DNA of 64,000 nt from Streptomyces hayashii (GTDB taxonomy: Bacteria; Actinomycetota; Actinomycetes; Streptomycetales; Streptomycetaceae): positions 96,383 through 160,382 of the forward strand of contig NZ_JAHHIU010000009.1 of NCBI RefSeq assembly GCF_024539815.1, in the 5' to 3' direction. The notes below the pieces were generated by a model that ran no database searches, had not been told where the DNA came from, and saw only the letters and a program-made list of their open reading frames with translations. Position 1 is the stretch's first letter; every line of letters starts with the position of its first letter. The translations under genes and the position numbers were made by a program. This document shows positions 21,281 to 30,513 of the stretch, one piece after another.

Positions 21281-23035
21281 TCACCGAGGCGCGACCGACC
21301 ACGAGGGCGTCGCCGACAGCTCGTCCGGGGTCGTGCAGCCGAAGCGGAAGTGCTGCTCCGAGCCGCTCGACCAGCGGACGGTCAGGTCGTGGACATCACG
21401 GTCGTCATCGGCGGTCCCCTTCGTCACCTCTACGGACACCAACTCCGCGAGGGCAGGGAGGTCCTGCTCCCCGGAGAGACGGGCCAGCGCCACGAAGAGC
21501 GTCGGCCCTTCTCCCACCGCGCCCGAAAGCCTGGAGTCGCCCGTCAGCCCGCACACGCCTACCAGGTCGGCCCGTTCGGTTCCGCCTTCCGCAGGTGCCC
21601 ACCCCGTGACCTGTACGACCGTCCCCAGGGCCGCGCCGGACACCAGATGAGCCCGCACCTCCACCGCTCCCTCGGCCACCACCAGGCTGGTGACTTCGGC
21701 GCCGGAGCTCAGCGCATGCCGGGAGGCCGCCCAGCCCTCGCCGACCCCGAGAGGGACGATGCCCTCACGGTGCGGATCACCACCGACGGCGATGGAGTTG
21801 TCCGGCGGCGAGGTCAGCGGCCGGGTGACCGTGGAGTAGGCGAAGCGCGTGTAGAACGGGTCGTAACGGACGTCCTCGCTGCCGTGGTTGTGCAAGCGAA
21901 CCAGTCCGTCAGAGCTCGTCGACTGCAGCAGCCAGTTGGGGCCGGCGATGGACGTAACCGCATTCTGCCGTTCCGCAGGCCCCGCTTGCTCCTGCGCTGT
22001 CCACACCGGATGGTCCGACGGGAGCAGCAAGCCGAGGAAACCCTTGCTCGCCCAGTAGGGGGAGGCCGGTCCGGAGTAGCCCTGCAGAACCGACTCGTCT
22101 GGTCCGTGCCAGCCGAGCGTCAGCAGCCCCTGGTCGTCCACCGCGTCCCGCTCCAGGAAGTACTTCAACGCGCCCGAGGCCAGACGGCGGGTCTCGCCGG
22201 GGGACAGCGGGGTGTGGTCGGTCAAGGCGCCCAGCCACAGCGGCGCGGTGGTGGCGAACCGATAGGTGAGGGAGCGCCCTTGGTGCAGGGGTGCTCCGTC
22301 GGCGCCGAACAGACGGGCGTAGTCGGCCAGATGCGCCTTGAGTCGGCCTCCGTAGAGGCTGAGCAGGTCAGGATCGTCGGCCAGCCAGGCGTGCAGGACC
22401 GGGTAGAGATGCATCGCCCAGCCGTTGTAGTAGTCGTAGGCACGGCCGGGACCGTCGGTGTACCAGCCGTCGCCGACGTACCACTGTTCGATGCGTTCCA
22501 AGCCCCGGTCGATCGCCTTGCGGGAAGCCTCCGGCCGGTGACCGACCGCCTCCAGGAAACCGCCTACCGTGACCGGGAACAGCTCCCAGTTGCAAGGCCA
22601 CGGTTCGGCGGTCAGCGCATCGCCGAGCCAGGCAGCCGCACGCTGCTGGACTCCGTCGTCGAGACGGTCCCAGAGCAGTGGACGGGTCAGGCGTAGCGCG
22701 AGGGCGATCGATGCGGCCTCGACGAGGGGCTGGCTCCGGTCCTCGATGCGGGGCCAGACGCCGGAGACGCCTGCTGCGAGACCGGTTGCGTAGCGTTCCA
22801 GCGCTGTCTCGTCGCGACGGAAGGCTGCCAGCAGCAGTGTGCGGGCGTACCCCTCCAGTCCGTCGGACAGGCGACCGGACCAGCTCTCCCGGGAGCCGGG
22901 AAAGTGGTAGAGGGCGCCATCATCGGTGGCATAGGGCTCCACCGCGGCGAGCAGGGCGTCGGCGGCGGCCTGCCAGTGGGCGCGGGTGTATCCGGTGCGA
23001 GGGCTGCGGGCGGCGTCGGGCCGGGGAAGGTGCAT
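21281..23035 (-). CDS. DUF2264 protein, probable GH154-type glycosidase
   Basis: 584 aa without a signal peptide. DUF2264 hallmarks are present: EGYARTLLLAAFRR near residue 60, CNWELFPV, WYVGDGWYTDGPGRAYDYYNGWAMHLYPVLHAW near 190-220, and YWASKGFLGLLLP near 340. Members of this family were reclassified as GH154 with beta-glucuronidase activity in rhamnogalacturonan degradation. That fits the acetylesterase and rhamnogalacturonan lyase next door, but the activity here is inferred. AAGGAAAG precedes the ATG. Confidence 0.8.
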   Translation of the reverse strand: MHLPRPDAARSPRTGYTRAHWQAAADALLAAVEPYATDDGALYHFPGSRESWSGRLSDGLEGYARTLLLAAFRRDETALERYATGLAAGVSGVWPRIEDRSQPLVEAASIALALRLTRPLLWDRLDDGVQQRAAAWLGDALTAEPWPCNWELFPVTVGGFLEAVGHRPEASRKAIDRGLERIEQWYVGDGWYTDGPGRAYDYYNGWAMHLYPVLHAWLADDPDLLSLYGGRLKAHLADYARLFGADGAPLHQGRSLTYRFATTAPLWLGALTDHTPLSPGETRRLASGALKYFLERDAVDDQGLLTLGWHGPDESVLQGYSGPASPYWASKGFLGLLLPSDHPVWTAQEQAGPAERQNAVTSIAGPNWLLQSTSSDGLVRLHNHGSEDVRYDPFYTRFAYSTVTRPLTSPPDNSIAVGGDPHREGIVPLGVGEGWAASRHALSSGAEVTSLVVAEGAVEVRAHLVSGAALGTVVQVTGWAPAEGGTERADLVGVCGLTGDSRLSGAVGEGPTLFVALARLSGEQDLPALAELVSVEVTKGTADDDRDVHDLTVRWSSGSEQHFRFGCTTPDELSATPSWSVAPR

Positions 23036-23080
23036 CTGTCGTTTCTTTCCTTGGCGACCTGGTCGGGGCCTATGTCAGGA

Positions 23081-23118
23081 CCTGGGGGCGTCCCGGTTCC
23101 GGTCGAGGCGCCCCCAGG
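23081..23118 (-). terminator. Hairpin between acetylesterase and DUF2264 genes
   Basis: CCTGGGGGCG and CGCCCCCAGG (10-bp perfect stem, 18-base loop) directly after the acetylesterase stop. It suggests that the acetylesterase transcript ends here and DUF2264 has its own or read-through expression. Confidence 0.65.
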
Positions 23119-23121
23119 CGT

Positions 23122-24165
23122 TCATCCCACCCGCACGGTGCCCTTCGGCACCAGGTGCCGGGCGACGAGTGCGTCGCGGACCAGGCCCGCGTAGACCGTC
23201 GCGCCGTGCAGCGAGGTGTGCGTGTTGTCGCGTTTCTCGTTGTAGAGGTACAGCGCCTTGGAGCCCTCGACGCCCAGGGACTCCACCAACGCCTTGGTCT
23301 TGGCCGTCAGGTCGATCAGCGGGACGCCCTGCGCGGCGGCGACCGAGCGGATCACCGCCGGATGGTCGACGCCGAGTCCGTTGACCAGCAGAGCCGTTGC
23401 GTTGTTCAGCGTGCCGTCCGCATTGAACCAGCGGCGGACGACGGGGGTCACCAGGACCGGCCTCCCGCCCTTCTCCCTCACCCCTGCCACCAGAGTCTCC
23501 AGGTTCGCGCGGTACGTCGTCTCGTCGGTTGTCTTGTCGTTGTGGGCGAGCTGGACCAGGACGAGGTCGCCGGGACGGATCAGTGGCTGAACCGTCGCCC
23601 ACAGCTGTGGGTTCCCGAGATACGTGACCGTACTCTCCCCGGAATCCGCGTAGTTGGCGACCGAGATGCCCTTACGCAGGTATTGCGGCAGTTGCTGGCC
23701 CCAACCGGTGTACGGGTCGGCGGGTTGGTCGCAGACGGTGGAGTCGCCGATGAGGAAGATCTGCCGGACGTGCCGCGCGGGAGTGACCCTGATGTCGGCC
23801 AGCGCCGGTGCGGAGCCGCCGAGCGCCAGGTCCAGTCCGGGAGTGCCGTTCGCGCCGGTCGGTTCACCCTCGGGAGTGCGTACGTCGACCGTGAAGCTGC
23901 GGACGATGCGCGCATCGGCGGGGGCGGCGGTCTCGGGCAGCAGGGCGCGCCGGGTCTCCGCGGTGACGCTGGTGCTCGATGCGACGTCGCCGCCGAGAAC
24001 GACCCTCACGTCGTAGGAGCCGGGAGGGACGTCGAAATGGCATGCGGTGGCGGTGCAGTGGTCGATGCCCATGGCCGCTCGACCGCCGTGGGCGGATGCG
24101 GGTACGGCCGTCAGACCGGCCGTCAGGGTCAGTGCCGCCAGTACGGCTGTGTTGAAACGTCTCAC
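23122..24165 (-). CDS. Secreted rhamnogalacturonan acetylesterase (CE12, SGNH hydrolase)
   Basis: 347 aa. A signal peptide ends near AVPASA. A small N-terminal beta domain (about 30-135) precedes the SGNH domain with block I IGDSTVCD, block III QLAHND and the C-terminal DNTHTSLHG catalytic Asp/His. This is the CE12 pattern of RhgT/YesY enzymes that remove acetyl groups from pectin rhamnogalacturonan outside the cell. GTG at 24165 was chosen because GGAGGAG lies six bases before it. Divergent from a rhamnogalacturonan lyase, with operators in the shared promoter region. Confidence 0.85.
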   Translation of the reverse strand: MRRFNTAVLAALTLTAGLTAVPASAHGGRAAMGIDHCTATACHFDVPPGSYDVRVVLGGDVASSTSVTAETRRALLPETAAPADARIVRSFTVDVRTPEGEPTGANGTPGLDLALGGSAPALADIRVTPARHVRQIFLIGDSTVCDQPADPYTGWGQQLPQYLRKGISVANYADSGESTVTYLGNPQLWATVQPLIRPGDLVLVQLAHNDKTTDETTYRANLETLVAGVREKGGRPVLVTPVVRRWFNADGTLNNATALLVNGLGVDHPAVIRSVAAAQGVPLIDLTAKTKALVESLGVEGSKALYLYNEKRDNTHTSLHGATVYAGLVRDALVARHLVPKGTVRVG

Positions 24166-24220
24166 TTGCGGCTCCTCCGTCACGGGAACAGGGGCTGGCG
24201 GCAGGACGGTACCGTCTTCG

Positions 24221-24233
24221 GCAAGCGCTTTCT
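24221..24233. promoter_or_regulatory. LacI-type operator GCAAGCGCTTTCT
   Basis: AAGCGCTT palindromic core with a T-rich flank, in the divergent acetylesterase/lyase promoter. The same 13 bases recur at 37795 before a LacI regulator gene, and a close variant at 35004 before a hydroxyacid dehydrogenase. Confidence 0.65.
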
Positions 24234-24276
24234 AGACCTTGAACCGATCTCGCGCGTCAGCCGATCTCACAAGGGT

Positions 24277-24288
24277 GAAAGCCCTTTC
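24277..24288. promoter_or_regulatory. Palindrome GAAAGCCCTTTC
   Basis: 5-bp arms around CC, upstream of the rhamnogalacturonan lyase. The same 12 bases occur inside GGAAAGCCCTTTCC at 27914, before the strand-repeat surface protein. Both look like LacI-family sites. Confidence 0.5.
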
Positions 24289-24356
24289 GCGAAATCGATT
24301 CAACTGTCACTCTCTCAGGCATCCGCACCCCCACTCCACTCGAAGGAGGCACCCCC

Positions 24357-26033
24357 ATGCCCGGATCCGACAGCAGCAGGCCGGTCCGACGCCGCACCTT
24401 CGTCCTCGGCGCGGCCGCCGGCTCGGCCGCGCTCGCCGGGCCGCTCGCCGTCCCGGCCGCCGCGGCGACATTCGGCTACATCGACGACGGCTCGAACTAC
24501 GTCGTCGACACCGGCGCCGCCCTGGTCTTCAAGGTCAGCAAGACCACCGGCGATCTGACCTCGCTGATCTACCGGGGCACCGAATACCAGGGCTACGGCG
24601 GCATGAACTCGCACATCGAGTCGGGCCTCGGCAGCTCCACGGTGACGATCACACGGTCCGGGCCGACGATTCTGATCTCGGTCACGCACGGGACCCTCAG
24701 GCACTACTACGCAGCCCGCAGCGGCGAGAACAACGTCTATCTGTGGACCAACAAGGCCGATACATCCGTTTCCGCAACCCGTTACATCGTGCGTGTCAAG
24801 GCGGGCCGGTTCCTGAACGACGAGCCCGACTCCTACACGTACACGACCAGCACCATCGAGGCCGCCGACGTCTTCGCGAAGTCAGACGGTCAGACCCGCT
24901 CCAAGCACTACTCCAGGCTGCGGGTCATCGATTACGACTACATCGGCTGGACGGCCGGTGGTGTCGGGCTGTGGATCGTGCGCAGCAACCACGAGAAAGC
25001 CTCCGGTGGGCCTTTCTACCGCTCCCTCCTGCGCCACCAGAGCGCCGACGGCGGAGGCCTGTACGAAATCCTTTACTACGGCCAGAACCAGACCGAAGCG
25101 CAACGCTTCGGCCTTCAGGGTCCGTACGTGATCGCCTTCACCGACGGCGGCGCACCCTCCCCCTCGCTCTTCTCCGCAAACCTGACCACCTCCTGGGCCG
25201 ACTCGCTCGGCATCTCCGGCTACGTCGGCGCCAGTGGACGCGGCCGGGTCGCGGGGGTCGGCATCACCGGACGCGACACGACCTACCCGTACACGGTCGG
25301 TCTCGCCAACGCGGCGGCGCAGTACTGGGGTTCGGCACGGTCGTCCGACGGCTACTTCTCGATCGCCGGGGTACTGCCGGGGACGTACACCCTCACCGTC
25401 CACAAGAGCGAGCTGGCCGTGTACAGCACGCAGGTGACCGTGTCGGCCGGCGGGACCACCACTTTGAACTCGATCTCCATCCCGTCGTCGAACGATCCGA
25501 GCAACGCGAGCGCGATCTGGCGCATCAACGACTGGACCGGCACGCCGAGCGGCTTCAAGAACGCCGCCCTCATGACGTACGCGCACCCCTCGGACGTACG
25601 GGCCTCCGCCTGGACCGGCAACGTGGTGATCGGCAGCGGCAGCGAGACTGCGGCGTTCCCCTGCTACATCTGGAAGGACGTCAACAGCGGTCTGCTCGTC
25701 TACTTCAAGCTGACCGCCGCCCAGGCAGCTGCCGCGCACACCCTGCGCATCGGCGTGACCACGGCCTACGCCAACGGCCGTCCGCAGGTCGTCGTCAACG
25801 ACACCTGGACCTCGGCCGTCCCCTCCCCGCCCACCCAGCCGAACACCCGGTCCCTGACGAACGGGTCCTACCGGGGGAACAACCACACGTTCACCTACAA
25901 CGTTCCGGCGAGTGCCTGGCTCACGGACACCAGCCAGTACAACGTGCTGAAGATCAACGTGGTGAGCGGTTCGGGGTCGACCTCCTACCTCAGCGCGGGC
26001 ACCTCGATCGATGCGATCGACCTGTTGGTCTGA
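24357..26033 (+). CDS. Secreted rhamnogalacturonan lyase (PL4 family)
   Basis: 558 aa. A twin-arginine signal (RRRTFVLGAAAGSAALAGPLA) is followed by three parts. The catalytic beta-sandwich is at about 38-290 (DTGAALVFKVSKTTGDLTSL, YRGTEYQGYGG). A fibronectin-like fold is at about 300-375 (YFSIAGVLPGTYTLTVHKSELAVY). The C-terminal CBM-like domain is at about 385-558 (IWRINDWTGTPSGFKNAALM, NDPSNASAIW). This three-domain order is that of rhamnogalacturonate lyases that cleave the pectin RG-I backbone by beta-elimination. GAAGGAGG precedes the ATG. Two operators lie upstream. Confidence 0.88.
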   Translation: MPGSDSSRPVRRRTFVLGAAAGSAALAGPLAVPAAAATFGYIDDGSNYVVDTGAALVFKVSKTTGDLTSLIYRGTEYQGYGGMNSHIESGLGSSTVTITRSGPTILISVTHGTLRHYYAARSGENNVYLWTNKADTSVSATRYIVRVKAGRFLNDEPDSYTYTTSTIEAADVFAKSDGQTRSKHYSRLRVIDYDYIGWTAGGVGLWIVRSNHEKASGGPFYRSLLRHQSADGGGLYEILYYGQNQTEAQRFGLQGPYVIAFTDGGAPSPSLFSANLTTSWADSLGISGYVGASGRGRVAGVGITGRDTTYPYTVGLANAAAQYWGSARSSDGYFSIAGVLPGTYTLTVHKSELAVYSTQVTVSAGGTTTLNSISIPSSNDPSNASAIWRINDWTGTPSGFKNAALMTYAHPSDVRASAWTGNVVIGSGSETAAFPCYIWKDVNSGLLVYFKLTAAQAAAAHTLRIGVTTAYANGRPQVVVNDTWTSAVPSPPTQPNTRSLTNGSYRGNNHTFTYNVPASAWLTDTSQYNVLKINVVSGSGSTSYLSAGTSIDAIDLLV

Positions 26034-26042
26034 CGGCCCTCA

Positions 26043-27452
26043 TCAACCGCGCGTCCACTGCTGGTTGGCACCTCCGTTGCACGTGTACGTGATGATGGCA
26101 GCCGAGTTGGCGGTGGACGCGCCGTTGACGTCCAGACACTTGCCACTGGCCCGGGACTTGACGTTCACGTAGCTCCCGGCAGTCGTCAGCGACCAGTGCT
26201 GGCTGGTGCGTGTCGCGCTGCAGTCCTCCTGGGTGACGGTGCTCGCGTTCTCCTGCACGCACAGGGAGCTGTTCCTGACGATCAACTGGTAGTAACCGCT
26301 TCCGACGGGCTTGAACCAGTACTTCTGGTTGTTTCCGCCGTTGCAGTCGTACTGCTTGATCTGAGCCCCCGCCCACAGGGACTGGCTCGTGACGTCCGCA
26401 CACTTGCTGCTGTGCCGGGCGATGAGCGTGTTGTACGTGGCGCTCGTGCCGGTGACCGTACCGGCGGCCGCGTCGACGGTGACCTCGGGCGTCCATGACA
26501 TCGACAGCGACGTGGACGTGGGGAAGGCGAGCGGCAGCCAGACGTAGCGGGAGTCGTTGACGGTGCCGCCGAAGGAGTTGCCCCAGCGGTCGCCCAGGTA
26601 GAGATAGGACGTGCCCGAAGTGCCCTGAACCGGAAGGACGTACGCGGTCTGCGATCCGTACGCCGTCGAGTCTCCGACGTCGGTCATGGCCGTCCACGGG
26701 CCGGCGAGCGACGTCGCCGTGGCGTACTGCTGCTGATTGGGGTCCCAGCCGGTAGCAGCCGAGGTGAGCATGAAGTAGACGCCGTTCCGCTTGAACAGTG
26801 CGGGCGCCTCCCGATGGCCTCCGTGCCAGGGGTCGGCGACCAGACTTGCGATACCGGTGTAGTCGGCCGTCAGCCGGTAGATCTGCAGGTCGTAGTTCTC
26901 GCGCGCGGCAGAGGCCATGTACCCGGTGCCGTCGGTGTCCACAAAGACCGTGATGTCCCGGGACATGTGCTGGCCCAGCGGGCGGAAGCTGCCCTGCCAG
27001 GCGTAGTTCCCGTCGACCGTGTCCGACACTGCGACGGCGGCCCGGGCCTCGCTGTAGTCGACCCCGTTCTCCTTGTGCATCCACATCACGAACTTGCCGG
27101 TGGCGGCGTTGTACATGACCTTCGGTCGCTCGATGTTGGCGGTGGCCAGCTCGGAGGCGCTCGACTGGGTGAGGACGTGGTTGCGGAACTCCCAGTTCTT
27201 CAGATCGGTGGAGCGGTAGGCGTCCACGTACCGAAAGGTGTTGTCGGCGTTGCGGTCCTCGCCGAACCAGTAGTAGTAGGCGCCGACTTTGAGGACGCCT
27301 CCGCCGTGGGCGTGTACCGGGCTGCCCGAAGTGTCGGTGAACTGCGTGCCGTTGGCGATCGTCATGGGCGCCGCCTGAGCGGGCCCCGCGGTGGTGATGG
27401 CGCCGATCAGCGCCAGACAGAGGGCGAGCAGGGTCGCGTACACACGTCTCAT
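26043..27452 (-). CDS. Secreted GH43 galactanase-like enzyme with ricin-type (CBM13) domain
   Basis: 469 aa. A signal peptide ends at PAQA. A five-bladed GH43 domain covers about 30-330 (HAHGGGVLKVGAYYYWFGED, IERPKVMYNAATGKFVMWMH, EAPALFKRNGVYFMLTSAATGW), the pattern of exo-beta-1,3-galactanases. The last 130 residues hold ricin-B QxW-type repeats (NQKYWF, SQHWSL, NQQWTRG). It probably trims arabinogalactan or galactan side chains of pectin. Converges with the lyase gene with only nine bases between stops. The start was chosen at MRRVYATLLAL (27452) with GAAGAAAG upstream. Confidence 0.88.
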   Translation of the reverse strand: MRRVYATLLALCLALIGAITTAGPAQAAPMTIANGTQFTDTSGSPVHAHGGGVLKVGAYYYWFGEDRNADNTFRYVDAYRSTDLKNWEFRNHVLTQSSASELATANIERPKVMYNAATGKFVMWMHKENGVDYSEARAAVAVSDTVDGNYAWQGSFRPLGQHMSRDITVFVDTDGTGYMASAARENYDLQIYRLTADYTGIASLVADPWHGGHREAPALFKRNGVYFMLTSAATGWDPNQQQYATATSLAGPWTAMTDVGDSTAYGSQTAYVLPVQGTSGTSYLYLGDRWGNSFGGTVNDSRYVWLPLAFPTSTSLSMSWTPEVTVDAAAGTVTGTSATYNTLIARHSSKCADVTSQSLWAGAQIKQYDCNGGNNQKYWFKPVGSGYYQLIVRNSSLCVQENASTVTQEDCSATRTSQHWSLTTAGSYVNVKSRASGKCLDVNGASTANSAAIITYTCNGGANQQWTRG

Positions 27453-27531
27453 CTCACACACTTTCTTCACGGTGTCGGCGACTGACGCGCCGAAGGACGG
27501 GGTGCTCTTCGGAGGCCGGCCGAGAGTTGGT

Positions 27532-27804
27532 CCACTCGTTCTCGACGGGCACGGGTGCGAACAAGCAGCCGTACCAGGAGCCGTCGGCACGACGGAGCTC
27601 CGGCGCCCGGTCGGGCTGAGCTCTTCGCTCCGGTGCGGCGGGTCGGCCGACCGACGGCCTCGGGTGGTGAGTCCACGAGCGACGCGGGACGCTCAGGTCG
27701 TAGCCGGGGCGGATCGCCGGGTCGTCGCAGAAGCCGTCGCTGTGACGGTCGATCCGAAGATCAGCGCGACGGAGTACGAGCGGGTCGGCGTGCAAGAGTT
27801 GCTG
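27532..27804 (-). pseudogene. Remnant of a second GH43 arabinofuranosidase/arabinanase-type gene
   Basis: The minus strand still reads RADLRIDRHSDGF, PGYDLSVPRRS and APELRRADGSWYGCLFAPV. These recall the GH43 elements ADPHIxRHTDGYYY, PEYDxIELRRA and APEIHxIDGKWYVYFAA. The stretch between them is compressed and scrambled, and there is no intact frame. It lies directly upstream of the intact GH43 gene. Recognition is by eye from short motifs. Confidence 0.45.
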
Positions 27805-27913
27805 CCTCTCGTGCGAGGGGCGCGTTCGGGACTGCGAACGACATGTGGAATGACGAACGCCGAAAAGGTAAGGGCGTGTTACGAGCAGGTCAACGGGTCT
27901 GACGGGACTTGAT

Positions 27914-27927
27914 GGAAAGCCCTTTCC
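27914..27927. promoter_or_regulatory. Palindrome GGAAAGCCCTTTCC before the surface-protein gene
   Basis: Six-base arms around CC. The inner 12 bases equal the site at 24277. It is followed immediately by GGAATTTTCC, another short inverted repeat, 106 bases before the start codon. Suggests co-regulation of the strand-repeat protein with the pectin enzymes. Confidence 0.55.
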
Positions 27928-28032
27928 GGAATTTTCCGTCCGGACGGTGGTTTTCTGGGTGCTGAGAGCCGGCCGCCACGCAGGAGGAGCAATTTTTCTG
28001 TTATCGGTCTCGCTGCGGCGCGTCTCCGTAGT

Positions 28033-30252
28033 GTGCGCAGCCCTCTTCACACCTCAACCGCGGCCATCGGCGCCCTCCTGGCCGTCGCAGCCCTCCTCGC
28101 CGTCGGCCCCCCGGCCATGGCCGCCGACGTTCGGGACATCACCGCCGACGTGCTGGCGAATCGGGACGTGACGCTCACCGGCGACTCGGCGGTGACCGTG
28201 CCTGCCGGGACCTCGACGTACAGCGGCGTGTTTCGCGGTCAGGGAACGCTGACCGTCCGAGGCCGGGGAACGCTCGTTCTGAGCAAGGACAGCGACTTCA
28301 CCCTGCCCGCCGCACGCCGGCGACAGGTGGTGCGCACGCAGGGCGGCAACCACCCGTACACAACGGTCAGCACCCCCGATCCACCCGCGATCAGAGTGGA
28401 ACGCGGGGCAACGCTGCAGTACGGCACCGGTGGAGGTACGGGCCTGATCGGTCACTTCCCGTACGCCACCCCCGGCTACCGTCTCAACCAGCTCAACATC
28501 CGTGTCGACGGCACGCTCCGTCTGTCGCTGACCCGCACTTTCAACATCGGCACGATCAGCGGTTCCGGCCTGGTCACCCAACCTCGCAACATGTGGGGCA
28601 CTCTCGACCTGGCCGGCACGCATCCCTTCTCCGGCGTCATCGACAACGGCACCGGCATGGCGGTCGGCCGTCCCGAGTACCCCGTGTCACTGCCCAATGC
28701 CCGAGCGATACTCAACCAGGGCTCCTGGATCATCGACACCCCCCTGAACCGGACGGTCACCCTGCGGCAGGACTTCTATCAACGGCAGTACGGCAGCGAC
28801 GTCAACGTCCACACGCGGCCGGGCAGCAAGGTCGTCCTCACAGGCCAGTACAGCTACAGCGACCAGGGTGGCGACACCGCGCCCACATTGAGCGACCCGG
28901 GCCTCAACTGGCGCGCCATCCCGCACCAGCTGAACAAACGCGGCACGAACATCGAGGGCGCGAATGTGCGGTGGGGCGACGGCACCACGCACAGGATTTT
29001 CATGCCGGGAACGAAAGACACCGTTTACATCAACTTGCACGAGGCCAGCGGACGGCGCTCGCTGCTGACGTTCGACTACGACGGCCCGGTCACCCTGGGG
29101 GCGCCGATCGGCGGCGGCAAGTACCACGACACGCTGGCCGCGCCCGGCGCCGGCGACGTCGTCATCGCCGGGACGAAGGGGAACGACGTCACCTTCGCAG
29201 CCGCGCAGTACTACGACGGTTCCACGACCGTGCAGAAGGGAGCGATCCTGCGACTCGGGTCGGCGCAGGGCGACGGTTCACTGCTCACCGGAACCGACCG
29301 GCGACGGATCGTGAACGACGGCACACTGGTGGTGCACAACACGAAGACCGCCGTTTCACTGTCCCGCCTCGGAGGCAGCGGCTCTCTCGTGCAGGCCGGG
29401 GCAGCGAGGACGACGCTCACGGGTCCGGCGGTGACATACACCGGGACGACCACCGTCGAACGGGGAACGCTCGCGCTCGAAGACGGAGCGATGCTGGTCA
29501 ACAGCAGGTCGATCCGGCTGACGACCGCGGCAGCGCAGCTGGACACCGGCAGAACGACACTGCGGGTGACGAGCACGCTCAACGGCAAAGGAATCGTGCG
29601 CGGCACCGTGACGAATGAAGGAGTCGTCACGGGCGGTCTGACGATCACCGGGGCCTACACACAGCATGACGAGGGCCAACTGGTGCTGGCGGAAGCACCC
29701 TTGACGGTGGCAGGAACGGTGACCCTGGCCGGCGGACTCGACCTGTCCGCGGCAGGGACAGCCACTCCCGCAACGGATTCTGGTACGGCCTTCGACAAGT
29801 CTTCCGGGACACAACGGACCGATACCGCTTCCCACAAGGCTTCCCAAGCGACCGACCGAGGTCCGGTTCGCACCATCACCGTCCTGAATCACACGGGGAG
29901 CACACCTGTCAGAGGTACCTTCGACGGCCTGCGTGAGGGTGCCGAGGTGAAACTCGACGACACCGTTTACCGAATCAGTTACAAGGGAGGGGACGGCAAT
30001 GACGTCGTCCTGTCTGCCACGGCCGCAAGCCCGTCGCTGAGCTCGAACAAGCGGGTTCCCTCGCGAGTGGTCACCGCCGAGTCGAGCGGCACCGATGCGG
30101 CCAGGTCCGGGGCGTTCTGGTGGTGGCCGTACGTGCTGGCAGCCGGCCTGCTCGGGGCACTGCTGGTCCCCAAAACCAGGCGCGCACGGAGCGGACCGCG
30201 CAACCGGGGCAGCCGGGGCAGCCGGGGCCGACACTCGGCGCCCAGGGAATGA
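28033..30252 (+). CDS. Secreted, membrane-anchored beta-strand-repeat protein
   Basis: 739 aa. A signal peptide (AALLAVGPPAMAA) leads into a long Gly/Thr/Asn-rich region of short beta-helix-like repeats (TYSGVFRGQGTLTVRGRGTL, VTYTGTTTVERGTLALEDGA, YDGSTTVQKGAILRLG). This is the pattern known from autotransporter passenger strand repeats. It ends with the YRISYKGGDGNDVVL element, a spacer, one membrane helix (about 700-718) and a basic Arg/Gly tail. There is no autotransporter barrel, as expected in a Gram-positive. The GTG start has a poor ribosome site. No enzymatic motif is visible. Its operator and neighbours suggest polysaccharide adhesion or enzyme display. Confidence 0.75.
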   Translation: MRSPLHTSTAAIGALLAVAALLAVGPPAMAADVRDITADVLANRDVTLTGDSAVTVPAGTSTYSGVFRGQGTLTVRGRGTLVLSKDSDFTLPAARRRQVVRTQGGNHPYTTVSTPDPPAIRVERGATLQYGTGGGTGLIGHFPYATPGYRLNQLNIRVDGTLRLSLTRTFNIGTISGSGLVTQPRNMWGTLDLAGTHPFSGVIDNGTGMAVGRPEYPVSLPNARAILNQGSWIIDTPLNRTVTLRQDFYQRQYGSDVNVHTRPGSKVVLTGQYSYSDQGGDTAPTLSDPGLNWRAIPHQLNKRGTNIEGANVRWGDGTTHRIFMPGTKDTVYINLHEASGRRSLLTFDYDGPVTLGAPIGGGKYHDTLAAPGAGDVVIAGTKGNDVTFAAAQYYDGSTTVQKGAILRLGSAQGDGSLLTGTDRRRIVNDGTLVVHNTKTAVSLSRLGGSGSLVQAGAARTTLTGPAVTYTGTTTVERGTLALEDGAMLVNSRSIRLTTAAAQLDTGRTTLRVTSTLNGKGIVRGTVTNEGVVTGGLTITGAYTQHDEGQLVLAEAPLTVAGTVTLAGGLDLSAAGTATPATDSGTAFDKSSGTQRTDTASHKASQATDRGPVRTITVLNHTGSTPVRGTFDGLREGAEVKLDDTVYRISYKGGDGNDVVLSATAASPSLSSNKRVPSRVVTAESSGTDAARSGAFWWWPYVLAAGLLGALLVPKTRRARSGPRNRGSRGSRGRHSAPRE

Positions 30253-30513
30253 GTCCGGAACGCAGGCCGTGTACCAGCAAGGCCCCTCGCCACCTCCACG
30301 CCCCGGCCGAGGCGCGGTTCAGACCTCGCCATTCCCGGGGTGCGGGCGCGTGCGGTCGGTCAGGGGCCAGCGGCATCAGATTCTCGGGTCCGTCCCGGCG
30401 CTACCGCACCGCTGAGCATGATCAGGGATGCGAGCTCATCCCACGATGCGGTCCTCCTGCTCACACCCTGGACTCATCGGGCTCTACCTCGTCCTGTCGA
30501 CTAGCGTCGAGCC

